Notes: generated by a model not told the origin, from the letters alone. A DNA stretch of 64,000 nt from Rubrivivax sp. (GCA_022843905.1 JALHMT010000006.1:124001-188000); one strand, 5' to 3'; shown: positions 17,152 to 25,684, numbered from the stretch's first letter. Translations and numbers: made by a program.

Positions 17152-18155
17152 GACGTCTCCGGCACGTAGCCGCTTCGCTTCACCAGCCCTTCGAACTGTC
17201 GGCGGTCGTCGGCCAGCGAGGATGCCAGCTGCGTGGCCGTCATCGGCATCGGCGTCATGCCCATGGACAGCAGCCGGTCGCGCAGTTCGCTGCGGGCCAG
17301 CATCGACTGCACGGCGGCATGCAGGCGGGCCTGCAGCTCGGCCGGCATCCGGGCCGGCCCGTACAGGCCGACGCTGTTGACCACCACCACGTCGGCGCCG
17401 GCCTCGCGGAAGGTCGGCACGTCGTTGACCAGCGGCGTGCGCTGCGCACCCGAGGTGGCGATCAGCCGCAGGCGGCCGCCCTTGTGCATCTCGGTGAGGG
17501 CGCCGGTGCCGGTGATCAGCATCGGCAGGCGGCCGGCGATCATGTCGCCGATGGCCACGGTGCTGTCCTTGTACGGCACGACGCTCAGCGGCACCCCGCT
17601 GGCCAGCGACAGCCCGATGCCGGCGAAGTGCGAGGCCGAACCCTGGCCCGGCGCCGCCCCGTACAGCGCCTCGGGTCCCTTGGCGCGGGCCCAGGCCAGC
17701 AGGCCTTTCAGGTCGGTCACGCCGGTGGACAGGCTGGTGGCCATCGCGACGTCGAACCACGACACGCCCGAGATCGGCGTGAAGTCGGCCACCGGGTCGT
17801 ACTCGAGCTTGGTGTAGATGTTGGGATAGATGGTGAAGGGGCTGCTGGTCGACACCATCAGCATGCGGCCGTCGGGCGGTGCACGGCGCAATTCGCCCAG
17901 CGCCAGGCGGCCACCGGCCCCCAGCCGGCTGACGGTGATGACCGGACGGCCCAGCACTTCGCGCAGGTGTTCCGACACCATGCGGGCGGTGGCGTCCATC
18001 GTGGTGGCGGCACCCACCAGCACGGTGATGGTGGACTTGTCGTCCTGCGCGAAGGCGCGCGGCACACCCAGCGCAGCAGCGCCGGCGGCCAGGCAGCGCA
18101 GTGCGCCGCGGCGGTTGGTGCGGGGCCCGTCGCCCGTGTACAGCGGCGCGCTCAT
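17148..18155 (-). CDS. Bug-family (TctC-like) periplasmic solute receptor, copy 2 of 3
   Basis: A 335-residue receptor with an N-terminal export signal after TNRRGALRCLAAGAAALGVPRAFAQD, an Arg-Arg pair that hints at a Tat-type signal. Characteristic segments are GAGGRLALGELRRAPPDGRMLMVSTSSPF, KLEYDPVADFTPISGVSWFDVAMA and VVPYKDSTVAIGDMIAGRLPMLI. It overlaps the Rieske oxygenase stop by four bases, so the receptor is translated from the same message as the oxygenase. Sequence similarity to the two other Bug proteins of this operon suggests tandem duplication. Confidence 0.9.
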   Translation of the reverse strand: MSAPLYTGDGPRTNRRGALRCLAAGAAALGVPRAFAQDDKSTITVLVGAATTMDATARMVSEHLREVLGRPVITVSRLGAGGRLALGELRRAPPDGRMLMVSTSSPFTIYPNIYTKLEYDPVADFTPISGVSWFDVAMATSLSTGVTDLKGLLAWARAKGPEALYGAAPGQGSASHFAGIGLSLASGVPLSVVPYKDSTVAIGDMIAGRLPMLITGTGALTEMHKGGRLRLIATSGAQRTPLVNDVPTFREAGADVVVVNSVGLYGPARMPAELQARLHAAVQSMLARSELRDRLLSMGMTPMPMTATQLASSLADDRRQFEGLVKRSGYVPETS

Positions 18156-19489
18156 TTCGCCGCCGCCGTCTCGAGCGCGGCCTGGGCCAGGGCTGCGCGC
18201 TCGGCCGCGCTCATCTGCTCGTGGTAGGCATGCTGCCAGTCGATCGTCTGCGGCATCTCGAAGAAGCCGCTGCGCGCCGCCATCAGCACGACGGGTGCGT
18301 CGGCACCCGGTGCCGGCTTGCCGTCGCGGAAGGCGCGAGCGGCCTGCAGTGCGCGGCGACGGGTTCTGGCGATCATCAGGTCGCCCGGCCCGAGGTGCTC
18401 GAAGGCGTGGTCGGTGATGCCGCCCATGCTCTCGGTGACGGCCTGGTCCTGCAGGCCGATGTGGTCGATGCCCGAGTAGATGGCATTGCTGCGCTGCGCC
18501 TCGCGATCGATCAGCCAGTCGTTGCCTTCGACGGCCTTGACGCGGTAGCGTCCCAGCCAGTCGGTGGAGATGGGCAGGAACTCGGGCTGCGGCCGCGTGC
18601 CGCCGAGCGGCTTGCCGTCCTTCAGCGGCACGCCGGTGCCGGGAATGCCGGTGCGGCGGCGCCAGAAGATCATCATCACGTTCTGATCGTCCAGCGGCAC
18701 CCAGGCGCGGGCCTGGATGTTGCTGGGGAACGGGCCCTGGGGTGTCTGCGTCCAGAACGGGAACATGTAGTTCGCGAAGCGCCAGTAGTAGGTCTCGGGC
18801 TTGACCAGGCGGAAGGCGCCGTAGGTGGTGCCCCAGGGCGCGTCCTGCACGTGGTACTCGGGCGCGCGCTCGCTGGCCGTGTGCTCCAGCGGGTGGCCTT
18901 CGGGCACGTTGTCGGGGTCGAGGTGCCCGACGTGCAGGAAGCCGAAGTGCGAGGTGTCGATGTCGCCTTCCAGCGCCTGCATCCAGTTGCAGCTGCGCTG
19001 CATGAAGCTGATGTCGACCTCGTCCTCTTCCAGCAGCGTGGCTTCGATCATGGGCAGCGGCGGCGGGTTGGCCTGGCGCTCGCCCATGTAGACCCAGATG
19101 ACGCCGTTGCGCTCGGCGACCTTGAAGGCGCGCGCCTTGACGTCTTCCTTGAAGTCCTGCGCTGCCGGCACGCTGGGCATGTCGACGCAGTTGCCTTCGA
19201 CATCGAACTTCCAGCCGTGATAGATGCAGCGGATGCCGTCCTGCTCGTTGCGGCCCAGGAACAGCGAGGCGCAGCGGTGCGGGCAGCGGTGATCCATCAC
19301 GCCGACGCGGCCCTTCGTGTCGCGGAAGGCGATGAGCTTCTCGCCCAGCAGCATCAGCCGCATCGGGTCACCGTCGGCCACCAGCTCCGACGACTTGGCC
19401 GCCGGGATCCAGTACTGCCGCATGAAGTTGCCCATCACCGTGCCGGGGCCGACGCGCGTGAGGTCTTCGCTGTCCTGTCTTGCTTTCAT
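18152..19489 (-). CDS. Rieske 2Fe-2S aromatic ring oxygenase, phthalate-dioxygenase type
   Basis: A 445-residue oxygenase alpha subunit. The Rieske cluster ligands are Cys69/His71 (CPHR) and Cys88/His91 (CIYHGWKF). The mononuclear iron site has Asp178, His181 and His186 in GDIDTSHFGFLH. The protein is complete, with the family's usual length and the C-terminal region DQAVTESMGGITDHAFEHLG. It hydroxylates or dealkylates an aromatic substrate using electrons from a reductase, most likely the VanB-type reductase at 22200-23144 on the other strand. It lies between two Bug receptor genes. The exact substrate is unknown; phthalate, vanillate or similar aromatic acids are candidates. Confidence 0.92.
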   Translation of the reverse strand: MKARQDSEDLTRVGPGTVMGNFMRQYWIPAAKSSELVADGDPMRLMLLGEKLIAFRDTKGRVGVMDHRCPHRCASLFLGRNEQDGIRCIYHGWKFDVEGNCVDMPSVPAAQDFKEDVKARAFKVAERNGVIWVYMGERQANPPPLPMIEATLLEEDEVDISFMQRSCNWMQALEGDIDTSHFGFLHVGHLDPDNVPEGHPLEHTASERAPEYHVQDAPWGTTYGAFRLVKPETYYWRFANYMFPFWTQTPQGPFPSNIQARAWVPLDDQNVMMIFWRRRTGIPGTGVPLKDGKPLGGTRPQPEFLPISTDWLGRYRVKAVEGNDWLIDREAQRSNAIYSGIDHIGLQDQAVTESMGGITDHAFEHLGPGDLMIARTRRRALQAARAFRDGKPAPGADAPVVLMAARSGFFEMPQTIDWQHAYHEQMSAAERAALAQAALETAAAK

Positions 19490-19534
19490 GGGGGTCCTTT
19501 CGGTCTTCGTCTTCGTGGTCGTCGTGTCGGCGGA

Positions 19535-20509
19535 TCAGGACGCCTCGGGCACGTAGCCCGAGGCCTTCACCAGGCCTTCGAACCGCTTGCGTTCTTCTGC
19601 CAGCGAGGCGGCGAGCTGCTGTCCGGTGACCTGCCAGGGCGTCATGCCCTGGCCGGCGAGCTTGTCGCGGATGACCGGGTTGCTGAACATCGGCTGCAGC
19701 GCGCCGTGCAGCTGCGCCACCAGTTCGGCCGGCATCCTGGCCGGGCCGAAGACACCGGTGGAAGTGCTGCTGCTGACGTTGACGCCGGCCTCTCGCAGCG
19801 TGGGCACTTCGGGCACCAGCGGCGACCGCTTCTCGCCCGACACCGCCAGGATGCGGATCTTGCCGGCCTTGTGCATCTCCACCAGCGGGCTCAGGCCGGT
19901 GATCATGATGGGCAGGCGGCTGCTGACCAGGTCGACGATGCCGACGCCGCTGTCCTTGTAGGGCACGTGCGGCATCTGCAGCCCGGTGGCCATGTTCACC
20001 GAGATGCCGACGAAGTGCGACAGCGAACCATTGCCCGGTGCCGAACCGAACATCGCGTTGCCCTTGGCCGCCTTGGCCCATTCGATGAGCTGGCGCAGGT
20101 CGGTGGCGCCGGTCAGCGGGCCGGTGGCCAGTGCGACATCGAAGCTGGAGATGCCGGCGATGGGCGTGAAATCGGCCGCCGGGTCGTATTCGAGCTTGGT
20201 GTAGATGTGAGGAAAGATGGCGAAGGGGCCGCTGGTGGCGAACAGCAGGGTGCGGCCGTCGGGTGCGGCGCGGCGCACGTCGCCCAGCGCCAGGCGCTGC
20301 CCGGCGCCCAGGCGCGGCTGGACCACGGCGGTGCGGCCCAGCGAGTCGCGCAGTTGATCGGCGATGAGCCGCGCGGTGAAGTCCATCGACGAGGCGGCGC
20401 CCACCAGCACCGTGATGGCGCCCTTGTCGTCCTGCGACAGGGCCCGCCCGGCTGCCAGGCTGAGTGCGCCTGCGGCCAGGGTCTGGAGGGTGTTCCGGCG
20501 GGTGCGCAT
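19535..20509 (-). CDS. Bug-family (TctC-like) periplasmic solute receptor, copy 3 of 3
   Basis: A 324-residue receptor with signal sequence RRNTLQTLAAGALSLAAGRALSQD. It shares with its two paralogues the DDKxxITVLVGAA start, the LGAGQRLALGDVRRAAPDGRTLL segment and KLEYDPAADFTPIAGISSFDVALATG. It is the first gene of the leftward operon; a candidate promoter with an IclR-like operator lies just upstream (20541-20573). The ligand is presumably the aromatic substrate of the oxygenase that follows 45 bases later. Confidence 0.9.
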   Translation of the reverse strand: MRTRRNTLQTLAAGALSLAAGRALSQDDKGAITVLVGAASSMDFTARLIADQLRDSLGRTAVVQPRLGAGQRLALGDVRRAAPDGRTLLFATSGPFAIFPHIYTKLEYDPAADFTPIAGISSFDVALATGPLTGATDLRQLIEWAKAAKGNAMFGSAPGNGSLSHFVGISVNMATGLQMPHVPYKDSGVGIVDLVSSRLPIMITGLSPLVEMHKAGKIRILAVSGEKRSPLVPEVPTLREAGVNVSSSTSTGVFGPARMPAELVAQLHGALQPMFSNPVIRDKLAGQGMTPWQVTGQQLAASLAEERKRFEGLVKASGYVPEAS

Positions 20510-20540
20510 CGAGCTGTCTCCGGTCAGTAGATTCGAATAA

Positions 20541-20573
20541 TGGAATTTACTTTCATGCTTTGATGGACGTCAA
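20541..20573 (-). promoter_or_regulatory. Candidate promoter with IclR-type operator for the Bug/Rieske operon
   Basis: Reading leftward, TTGACG (20573-20568) is followed after 18 bases by TAAATT (20549-20544), a plausible sigma-70 promoter in otherwise GC-rich DNA. Overlapping the -10 is TGGAATTTACTTTCA (20541-20555), which matches 11 of 14 defined positions of the E. coli IclR consensus TGGAAATNATTTCCA. An IclR-family regulator is encoded at 23232. Position and match support an operator; binding is inferred. Confidence 0.5.
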
Positions 20574-20610
20574 ACCGGGCTTGTACGGATGCCGCCGGGA
20601 GATCAGCCCT

Positions 20611-21132
20611 TCAGTCGAAGGGCGAATGAAGCTCCGCGAGGCCCGGCCAGCCGAGGTCGACGTCGTAGACGAAGGCGGGTGTGTCGCCGCAGGGCCAGGC
20701 GATGCCCAGCGCCGGGTCGTTCCAGCGCAGGCCGCGCAGCAGCGACGCCTCGTTGTAGTCGCTCAGGCGGAACACGACCTCGGTGTCGGGCTCCAGGGTG
20801 CAGAAGCCGTGGGCGAAGCCGGGCGGCACGTGCAGCTGGGTCCAGTCTCCGGCGGCCAGGTCGACCGCCGCGTGGCGGCCGAAGGTAGGAGAGTGCCGTC
20901 GAATGTCCACGATCACGTCATGGATGCGTCCCCGCTGCACCCGCACCACCTTGGTCTGCGGCCGCGGCGTGGTCTGGAAGTGCAGGCCGCGCACGGTGTG
21001 CCTGGCGGCATAGCGCGAGGCATGCTCCTGCACGTAGTGCCCGGCCAGGCTCAGTGCGCTGAAGTCGCGTTCGCTGAAGTAGTGGCTGAAGCGGCCGTTG
21101 GGCAGCGTGCTCTCGACGACGTGGATCGTCAT
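20611..21132 (-). CDS. dTDP-4-dehydrorhamnose 3,5-epimerase-like protein (RmlC family)
   Basis: A 173-residue cupin of the RmlC/RfbC family. Diagnostic segments are SHYFSERDFSALSLAGHYVQEHASRYAARHTVRGLHFQ, KVVRVQRGRIHDVIVDIRRHSPTFG and LHVPPGFAHGFCTLEPDTEVVFRLSD. The His of VRGLHFQ matches the catalytic His position of the family. The ATG at 21132 has an excellent GGAGG ribosome-binding site; a further ATG at 21174 lacks one. No other nucleotide-sugar gene is present, so the epimerase is isolated among aromatic catabolism genes. It could act on dTDP-sugars for cell-surface polysaccharide or may have been recruited for another epimerisation. Confidence 0.85.
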   Translation of the reverse strand: MTIHVVESTLPNGRFSHYFSERDFSALSLAGHYVQEHASRYAARHTVRGLHFQTTPRPQTKVVRVQRGRIHDVIVDIRRHSPTFGRHAAVDLAAGDWTQLHVPPGFAHGFCTLEPDTEVVFRLSDYNEASLLRGLRWNDPALGIAWPCGDTPAFVYDVDLGWPGLAELHSPFD

Positions 21133-21178
21133 CGCGCCCTCCAGCCCCAGGGGAGACGTGCGCAGACTTGTCATGCAT

Positions 21179-21193
21179 CAAAATATAATTCCA
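21179..21193 (+). promoter_or_regulatory. TATAAT -10 box with IclR-like half site upstream of the extradiol dioxygenase
   Basis: A perfect TATAAT lies at 21184-21189, 31 bases before the dioxygenase start, in an unusually AT-rich patch. No good -35 is found at 16-18 bases, which would fit an activator-dependent promoter. The overlapping AATTCCA (21187-21193) is a half site of the IclR consensus and also occurs, as its reverse complement, in the operator at 20541. It would place the divergent genes under one regulator. Confidence 0.45.
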
Positions 21194-21219
21194 AAAATCG
21201 ACAAAACGGAAACAAGCTG

Positions 21220-22203
21220 ATGACGGACATCGTGCTGGGGATCGGCAGCTCGCACACCCCGATGCTGAACGCGAAGCTCGAGGACTGGCCGCGCTTCATC
21301 GAGCTCGACCGCCTGCGCCTGCATCAGGACCTGGACGGCAACCCGGTGAACTACGAGCAGCTGCTGGCCCTGATGGGCGACCGCGTGCTGCCCGAACTGC
21401 AAGCCGAGGTGCTGGCGCGCCGCCATGCCCAGGCGCTGGACCACGTGGCACGGCTGGGTGCCCTGCTGCGCGGCGCGGCGCTCGACGCGCTGGTGATCGT
21501 CGGCGACGACCAGAAGGAGCTGTACCACGACGACAACATGCCGTCGGTGCTGATCTACCACGGCGCGGCCATCCGCAACGTGCCGCTGCGGCACCGCCCG
21601 GGGCCGACCTGGGCGCGTGACGCCTCGGCCCGGTACTACGAAGCCGACACACCCAAGGACTACCCGGTGCACCAGGCGCTGGCGCAGCATCTGGTGGGGC
21701 ATCTGGTCGAGTCGGAGTTCGACGTCTCGGTGGCCCAGGACCTGCCCGAGGGTCAGGGCGAAGGCCACGCCTTCGGCTTCGTGCACCGGCGCCTGCTGGA
21801 AGGGGCCGAGCTGCCGGTGGTGCCGGTCTTCCTCAACACCTACTACCCGCCCAACCAGCCCACGCCGCGGCGCTGCCACCGTCTGGGCCGTGCGCTGCGC
21901 GACGCGGTGCGCAGCTTTCCCGGCGCGCTGCGCGTGGGCGTGGTGGCTTCGGGCGGGCTGAGCCACTTCACCGTGAACGAGACGCTCGACCACGAGGTGA
22001 TGCGCGCGCTGCGCGACAACGACGCCGAGGCGCTGTGCCGCCTGCCCGTGAAGCTGCTGAACGCCGGCAACTCCGAGATCCGCAACTGGATCTGCATGGC
22101 GGCGGCCACCGACCACCTCGCGCTGCAGTCGATGGACTACCTGCCGGGCTACCGCACGCCCGCCGGCACCGGCACCGGGCTGTGCTTCGCGGTCTGGCAA
22201 TGA
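21220..22203 (+). CDS. Class III extradiol ring-cleavage dioxygenase (LigB-like)
   Basis: A 327-residue member of the LigB family, which opens catechol-type rings next to the hydroxyl pair using Fe(II). The N-terminal iron-ligand His is in GIGSSHTPML (His12). VIVGDDQKELYHDDNMP and VVASGGLSHFTVNETLDHEV provide the other conserved residues, including the catalytic His in GGLSHF. No separate small LigA subunit or LigA domain is visible. The four-base overlap with the reductase gene and the neighbouring Rieske oxygenase suggest it cleaves the dihydroxylated product. The ring substrate cannot be named from sequence. Confidence 0.87.
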   Translation: MTDIVLGIGSSHTPMLNAKLEDWPRFIELDRLRLHQDLDGNPVNYEQLLALMGDRVLPELQAEVLARRHAQALDHVARLGALLRGAALDALVIVGDDQKELYHDDNMPSVLIYHGAAIRNVPLRHRPGPTWARDASARYYEADTPKDYPVHQALAQHLVGHLVESEFDVSVAQDLPEGQGEGHAFGFVHRRLLEGAELPVVPVFLNTYYPPNQPTPRRCHRLGRALRDAVRSFPGALRVGVVASGGLSHFTVNETLDHEVMRALRDNDAEALCRLPVKLLNAGNSEIRNWICMAAATDHLALQSMDYLPGYRTPAGTGTGLCFAVWQ

Positions 22204-23144
22204 CCGAGGGCACGACGCTGCTGCGCCTGGCGCGCATCGACTACGCCGCGCCCGGCATCCACCTCTTCGATTTCCGCCACCCGCAGGGCGAAGCCTTGCC
22301 GCCCTATGCCCCAGGGGCTCACGTCGATCTTCACCTGCAGGGTGACCTGGTGCGGCAGTACTCGCTGGTCGACCCGGCCGGGGTCGATGCGGTCTACCGC
22401 GTCGGCATCAAGCGCGACCCGCGCAGCCGCGGCGGCTCGGCGGCGGCGCACGAGCGCCTGCGCGTGGGCGATCTGCTGCCGGTGAGCGCGCCGCGCAACC
22501 ACTTTCCGCTCGACGAAGCGGCGCCGCACTCGGTGTTCATCGCCGGCGGCATCGGCATCACGCCGGTGGCCTGCATGGTGCAGCGCTTGCTCGCGCTGGG
22601 GCGTGGCTTCACCTTGCACTACGCCGTGCGCACGCGGGCCGAGGCGGCGCTGCTCGACCGCCTGGGCGCCGAAGGGGTGCATCTGCACGTCGACGACGAG
22701 GCCGGCGGGCGCTGGCTCGACGTCGCTGCCGCCGTTGCCGCCGTACCCGATGGCGCGGCGGCCTATTGCTGCGGGCCGGCCCCCATGCTGGACGCCTTCG
22801 AGGCGGCGGCGCGGGCGCGGCCGTCCCTGTGCTGGCAGGTCGAGCGCTTTGCGCCCACCGCCGAGGCGGCCAGCGCCGGCGGCTTCGTGGTGCGGCTGGC
22901 GGCCTCCGGCCGTTGTGTCCCGGTGGGGCCCGGGCAGACCATCCTGGAAGCGCTGCGCGGCGCCGGGCTGAGCGTGCGCGCCTCGTGCCGTCAGGGCATC
23001 TGCGGCACCTGCGAGACGGGGGTGGTGGCCGGCACGCCCGACCACCGGGACGCCCTGCTGTCCGACGACGAGAAGCGCAGCAACAAGGTGATGATGATCT
23101 GCTGCTCGGGCAGCCTGACGCCGGAACTGGTGCTGGACCTCTGA
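22200..23144 (+). CDS. Ferredoxin-type oxidoreductase, VanB/phthalate dioxygenase reductase family
   Basis: A 314-residue flavin and 2Fe-2S reductase. The FMN-binding RQYSL is at residues 52-56, the nucleotide-binding GGIGITP at 116-122 and YCCGPAPML around 189-197. The C-terminal plant-type ferredoxin domain has Cys263, Cys268, Cys271 and Cys301/302. It transfers electrons from NADH to a Rieske oxygenase. The start overlaps the dioxygenase stop (ATGA). It is the natural partner of the oxygenase at 18152-19489, and possibly of other Rieske oxygenases in the genome. Confidence 0.9.
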   Translation: MTEGTTLLRLARIDYAAPGIHLFDFRHPQGEALPPYAPGAHVDLHLQGDLVRQYSLVDPAGVDAVYRVGIKRDPRSRGGSAAAHERLRVGDLLPVSAPRNHFPLDEAAPHSVFIAGGIGITPVACMVQRLLALGRGFTLHYAVRTRAEAALLDRLGAEGVHLHVDDEAGGRWLDVAAAVAAVPDGAAAYCCGPAPMLDAFEAAARARPSLCWQVERFAPTAEAASAGGFVVRLAASGRCVPVGPGQTILEALRGAGLSVRASCRQGICGTCETGVVAGTPDHRDALLSDDEKRSNKVMMICCSGSLTPELVLDL

Positions 23145-23231
23145 TCGGCCCGGACCACCGACTGCCGACCTAGAATCCCCGCCCTCGAACTCCCTGTTCC
23201 ACGGCTTGACGCCATCCGACTGGAGACACGC

Positions 23232-24092
23232 TTGGGCCGACCCCGTCGCAACGACAAGGTGGTGCTGCCGGACTACTCCGAAGGCATTCAGATCAAGACC
23301 GAGGACGCCGATCCCCGGTTCAACAACGCACTGGCGCGTGGGCTGGCGGTGCTGCGCGCCTTCCAGATCGATCGCAAGCTGCTGGGCAACCTGGAGCTGG
23401 CCGAGATCACCGGCCTGGCGCGGCCGACGGTCTCGCGCCTGACCTACACGCTCACGCAGCTCGGTTACCTGCGTCATCGCGAAGACGTGGGCCAGTACGA
23501 ACTGGCCGCCGGCGTGGTGGGACTGGCCTACCCCTACCTGGCACATCAGGCCGTGCCGCCGGTGGCCCGGCCCCTGATGCTGGAGCTGGCGCAGAAGAGC
23601 GGCACCAATGTCGGACTGGGCGTGCAGGAGGACCTCAGCGTGCTGTATCTCGAATACGCGCTGGGCGAGGCCAACCCGAACCGGCTGCAGCGGGCGGGGT
23701 TCCGCATCCCGCTGGTGCGTACCGGCATGGGCCGCGCCTGCATCGCCGGCATGCGGCCGGAGTCGCGCGAACGCCTGTTCGATCAACTGCGCCAGTACTA
23801 CAAGCGCGAATGGCCCGAACTGCGCAGGCAGCTCGACGACGCCGTGGCGCAGGTGCAGCTGCGTGGCTACTGCATCGCCGCCGGCACCTTCAACGTGCAC
23901 ACCAACTCGGTGGCCGTGCCCTTCGTGCACGGCGAGAGCGAGACCATCATGGCGCTCAACTCGCAGGGCCATGCCCAGCGCCAGACCCCTGCCGTGATGG
24001 CACGCAATGGCAAGCGCCTGCTCGAGATGGCGCAGGAACTGCGCCGCCGCCTGGCCGACGCCGGCTCGGGCGTCTCGCTGGGGCGGCACTGA
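23232..24092 (+). CDS. IclR family transcriptional regulator
   Basis: A 286-residue regulator. A winged helix-turn-helix occupies about residues 35-95 (ALARGLAVLRAFQ, NLELAEITGLARPTVSRLTYTLTQLGYL). The effector-binding domain follows with GTNVGLGVQEDLSVLYLEYA, GMGRACIAG and a late SVAVPFV. Some 35 extra N-terminal residues, including GRPRRNDKVV, precede the usual start. TTG at 23232 with GGAGA upstream was chosen. It probably controls the divergent dioxygenase and Bug/Rieske operons, given IclR-like sites at 20541 and 21179. Confidence 0.9.
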   Translation: MGRPRRNDKVVLPDYSEGIQIKTEDADPRFNNALARGLAVLRAFQIDRKLLGNLELAEITGLARPTVSRLTYTLTQLGYLRHREDVGQYELAAGVVGLAYPYLAHQAVPPVARPLMLELAQKSGTNVGLGVQEDLSVLYLEYALGEANPNRLQRAGFRIPLVRTGMGRACIAGMRPESRERLFDQLRQYYKREWPELRRQLDDAVAQVQLRGYCIAAGTFNVHTNSVAVPFVHGESETIMALNSQGHAQRQTPAVMARNGKRLLEMAQELRRRLADAGSGVSLGRH

Positions 24093-24105
24093 ACGAAGGA
24101 CCGCG

Positions 24106-25599
24106 ATGAACGAAGACCGGCTGGAGATCGCCACCCGCCCGGGCCGCGTGCGCGGCGTCGAGTTGCCGGCGCATGCAGGCCGTCCCGCGGTGCGGGCCTG
24201 GCGCGGCATGCCCTATGCCGCGGCGCCGGTGGGCGCACTGCGCTGGCGCCCGCCCGAGCCGCCTGAGGCCTGGACGGGCGTGCGGCCCGCCCTGGACTTC
24301 GGTCCCGATCCGCTGCAGGCCCCGATGCCGGCCTCGGCCGCAGCGTCGCAGAGCGAAGACTGCCTGCACATCAACGTCTGGGCGCCGGCCCAGGCCGCGC
24401 AGCAGCCGCTGCCGGTGATGGTGTGGCTGCACGGCGGCGGCTTCGTCGGCGGCAGCGGCGCCGACCGCCGTGCCGACGGCGCCCGGCTGGCCGCCCGCGG
24501 CGTGGTGGTGGTCAGCTTCAACTACCGCAGCGGCCTGTTCGGCTACCTGGCCCATCCCGCGCTGAGCGCCGAGTCGGCCAGCGGCAGCAGCGGCAACTAC
24601 GGCCTGCTCGACCAGATCGCGGCGCTGCGCTGGGTGCAGGACAACATCGCCGGTTTCGGCGGCGATGCCTCGCGCATCACGGTGTTCGGCGTGTCGGCCG
24701 GCTCGGCGTCGATCGCGCTGATGCTGGTGTGTCCGACGGCCGCGGGTCTGTTCCATCGTGCCATCCTGCACAGCCCCGGCACGGCGCGGCCGCTGGCCTC
24801 GCTGTCCGATGCCGAGCAGGCGGGCCTGGCGCTGGGCGACGACCTCGAGGCGCTGCGGCGCCTGCCCGCGGCCGAGTTGTTCGCGCTCACGCCGCGCCTG
24901 GTGCCGGCCGTGCGCGGCCTGACCACGCCGCGCGTGCTGCGGCCCATCCGCGACGGCGTGCTGATCCCGCAGGACGAACGAGCGGCCTTCGTGACCGGAC
25001 GGCTGCAGGCGCTGCCCCTCATCGTCGGCACCAATGCCGACGAGGGCAGCCTGCTGACGCGCAACTGGCCGGTGCGCAGCGTGGCCGAGCACCGCGCGCT
25101 GATGCAGGCCAACTTCCCCGGCACGCTGGACGAAGCCTTGCGCCACTACGGCGCCGTCGACGACGCGCAGGCGCTGCCGCGCGTGGCCGAGGCTTTCGCC
25201 GACACGCAGTTCAATCTCGGCGCGCGGCTGCTGGGCCATTGCATGGCAAGACACGAGCCGCGCGTGTGGCGCTACGTCTTCACGCGGCGCCGGCCCGGCC
25301 AGCACGACGGCCCCCACCACGGCGACGAGGTGGCCTACGTGTTCGGCCAGCTGTCCCAGGGTCGTACCCCCGAAGCGCAGGCCTTCGATGACACCGACGT
25401 GCAGATCGCCGAAGCGATGGCGTCGGCCTGGGTGTCCTTCGCGCATGACGCCGACCCCGGCGCGCCGGGCGGCGTCGAATGGCCGCGGCACGATGCTGCG
25501 CAGGACAGGCACCTCGAGTTCGGCGACCGGATGATCGCCGGCAGCGGCTACCGCCGGGCCGCGCTCGACTTCCTCGACGCCATCGCTTCGGGGGGCTGA
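24106..25599 (+). CDS. Type-B carboxylesterase (alpha/beta hydrolase)
   Basis: A 497-residue carboxylesterase. The oxyanion-hole HGGGF is in VMVWLHGGGFVGGSG, the nucleophile Ser in ITVFGVSAGSASIALML (GxSxG), and the catalytic His probably in GPHHGDEVAYVFG; the acidic partner would be in VGTNADEGSLL. It is a cytoplasmic-looking protein without a signal peptide. The ATG at 24106 follows GAAGGA and lies 13 bases after the IclR stop. It may hydrolyse an aromatic ester to feed the oxygenase pathway. Confidence 0.9.
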   Translation: MNEDRLEIATRPGRVRGVELPAHAGRPAVRAWRGMPYAAAPVGALRWRPPEPPEAWTGVRPALDFGPDPLQAPMPASAAASQSEDCLHINVWAPAQAAQQPLPVMVWLHGGGFVGGSGADRRADGARLAARGVVVVSFNYRSGLFGYLAHPALSAESASGSSGNYGLLDQIAALRWVQDNIAGFGGDASRITVFGVSAGSASIALMLVCPTAAGLFHRAILHSPGTARPLASLSDAEQAGLALGDDLEALRRLPAAELFALTPRLVPAVRGLTTPRVLRPIRDGVLIPQDERAAFVTGRLQALPLIVGTNADEGSLLTRNWPVRSVAEHRALMQANFPGTLDEALRHYGAVDDAQALPRVAEAFADTQFNLGARLLGHCMARHEPRVWRYVFTRRRPGQHDGPHHGDEVAYVFGQLSQGRTPEAQAFDDTDVQIAEAMASAWVSFAHDADPGAPGGVEWPRHDAAQDRHLEFGDRMIAGSGYRRAALDFLDAIASGG

Positions 25600-25684
25600 G
25601 GCGGGCCGGGCCCAATCCCGAGGCCGGCCCGGAGGACAATGCGCGGGCGGCCGCATGTGCCGTGACAGCCTCAGACGGAGCCTC

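Noticed and set aside
13783..17169. A 1128-codon open frame on the plus strand opposite the 2-hydroxyacid dehydrogenase to Bug genes
   Set aside because: Its translation is Arg/Ala/Gly/His-rich and low in complexity with no recognisable domain. Long antisense frames are expected in very GC-rich DNA, and the minus-strand frames carry clear protein families.
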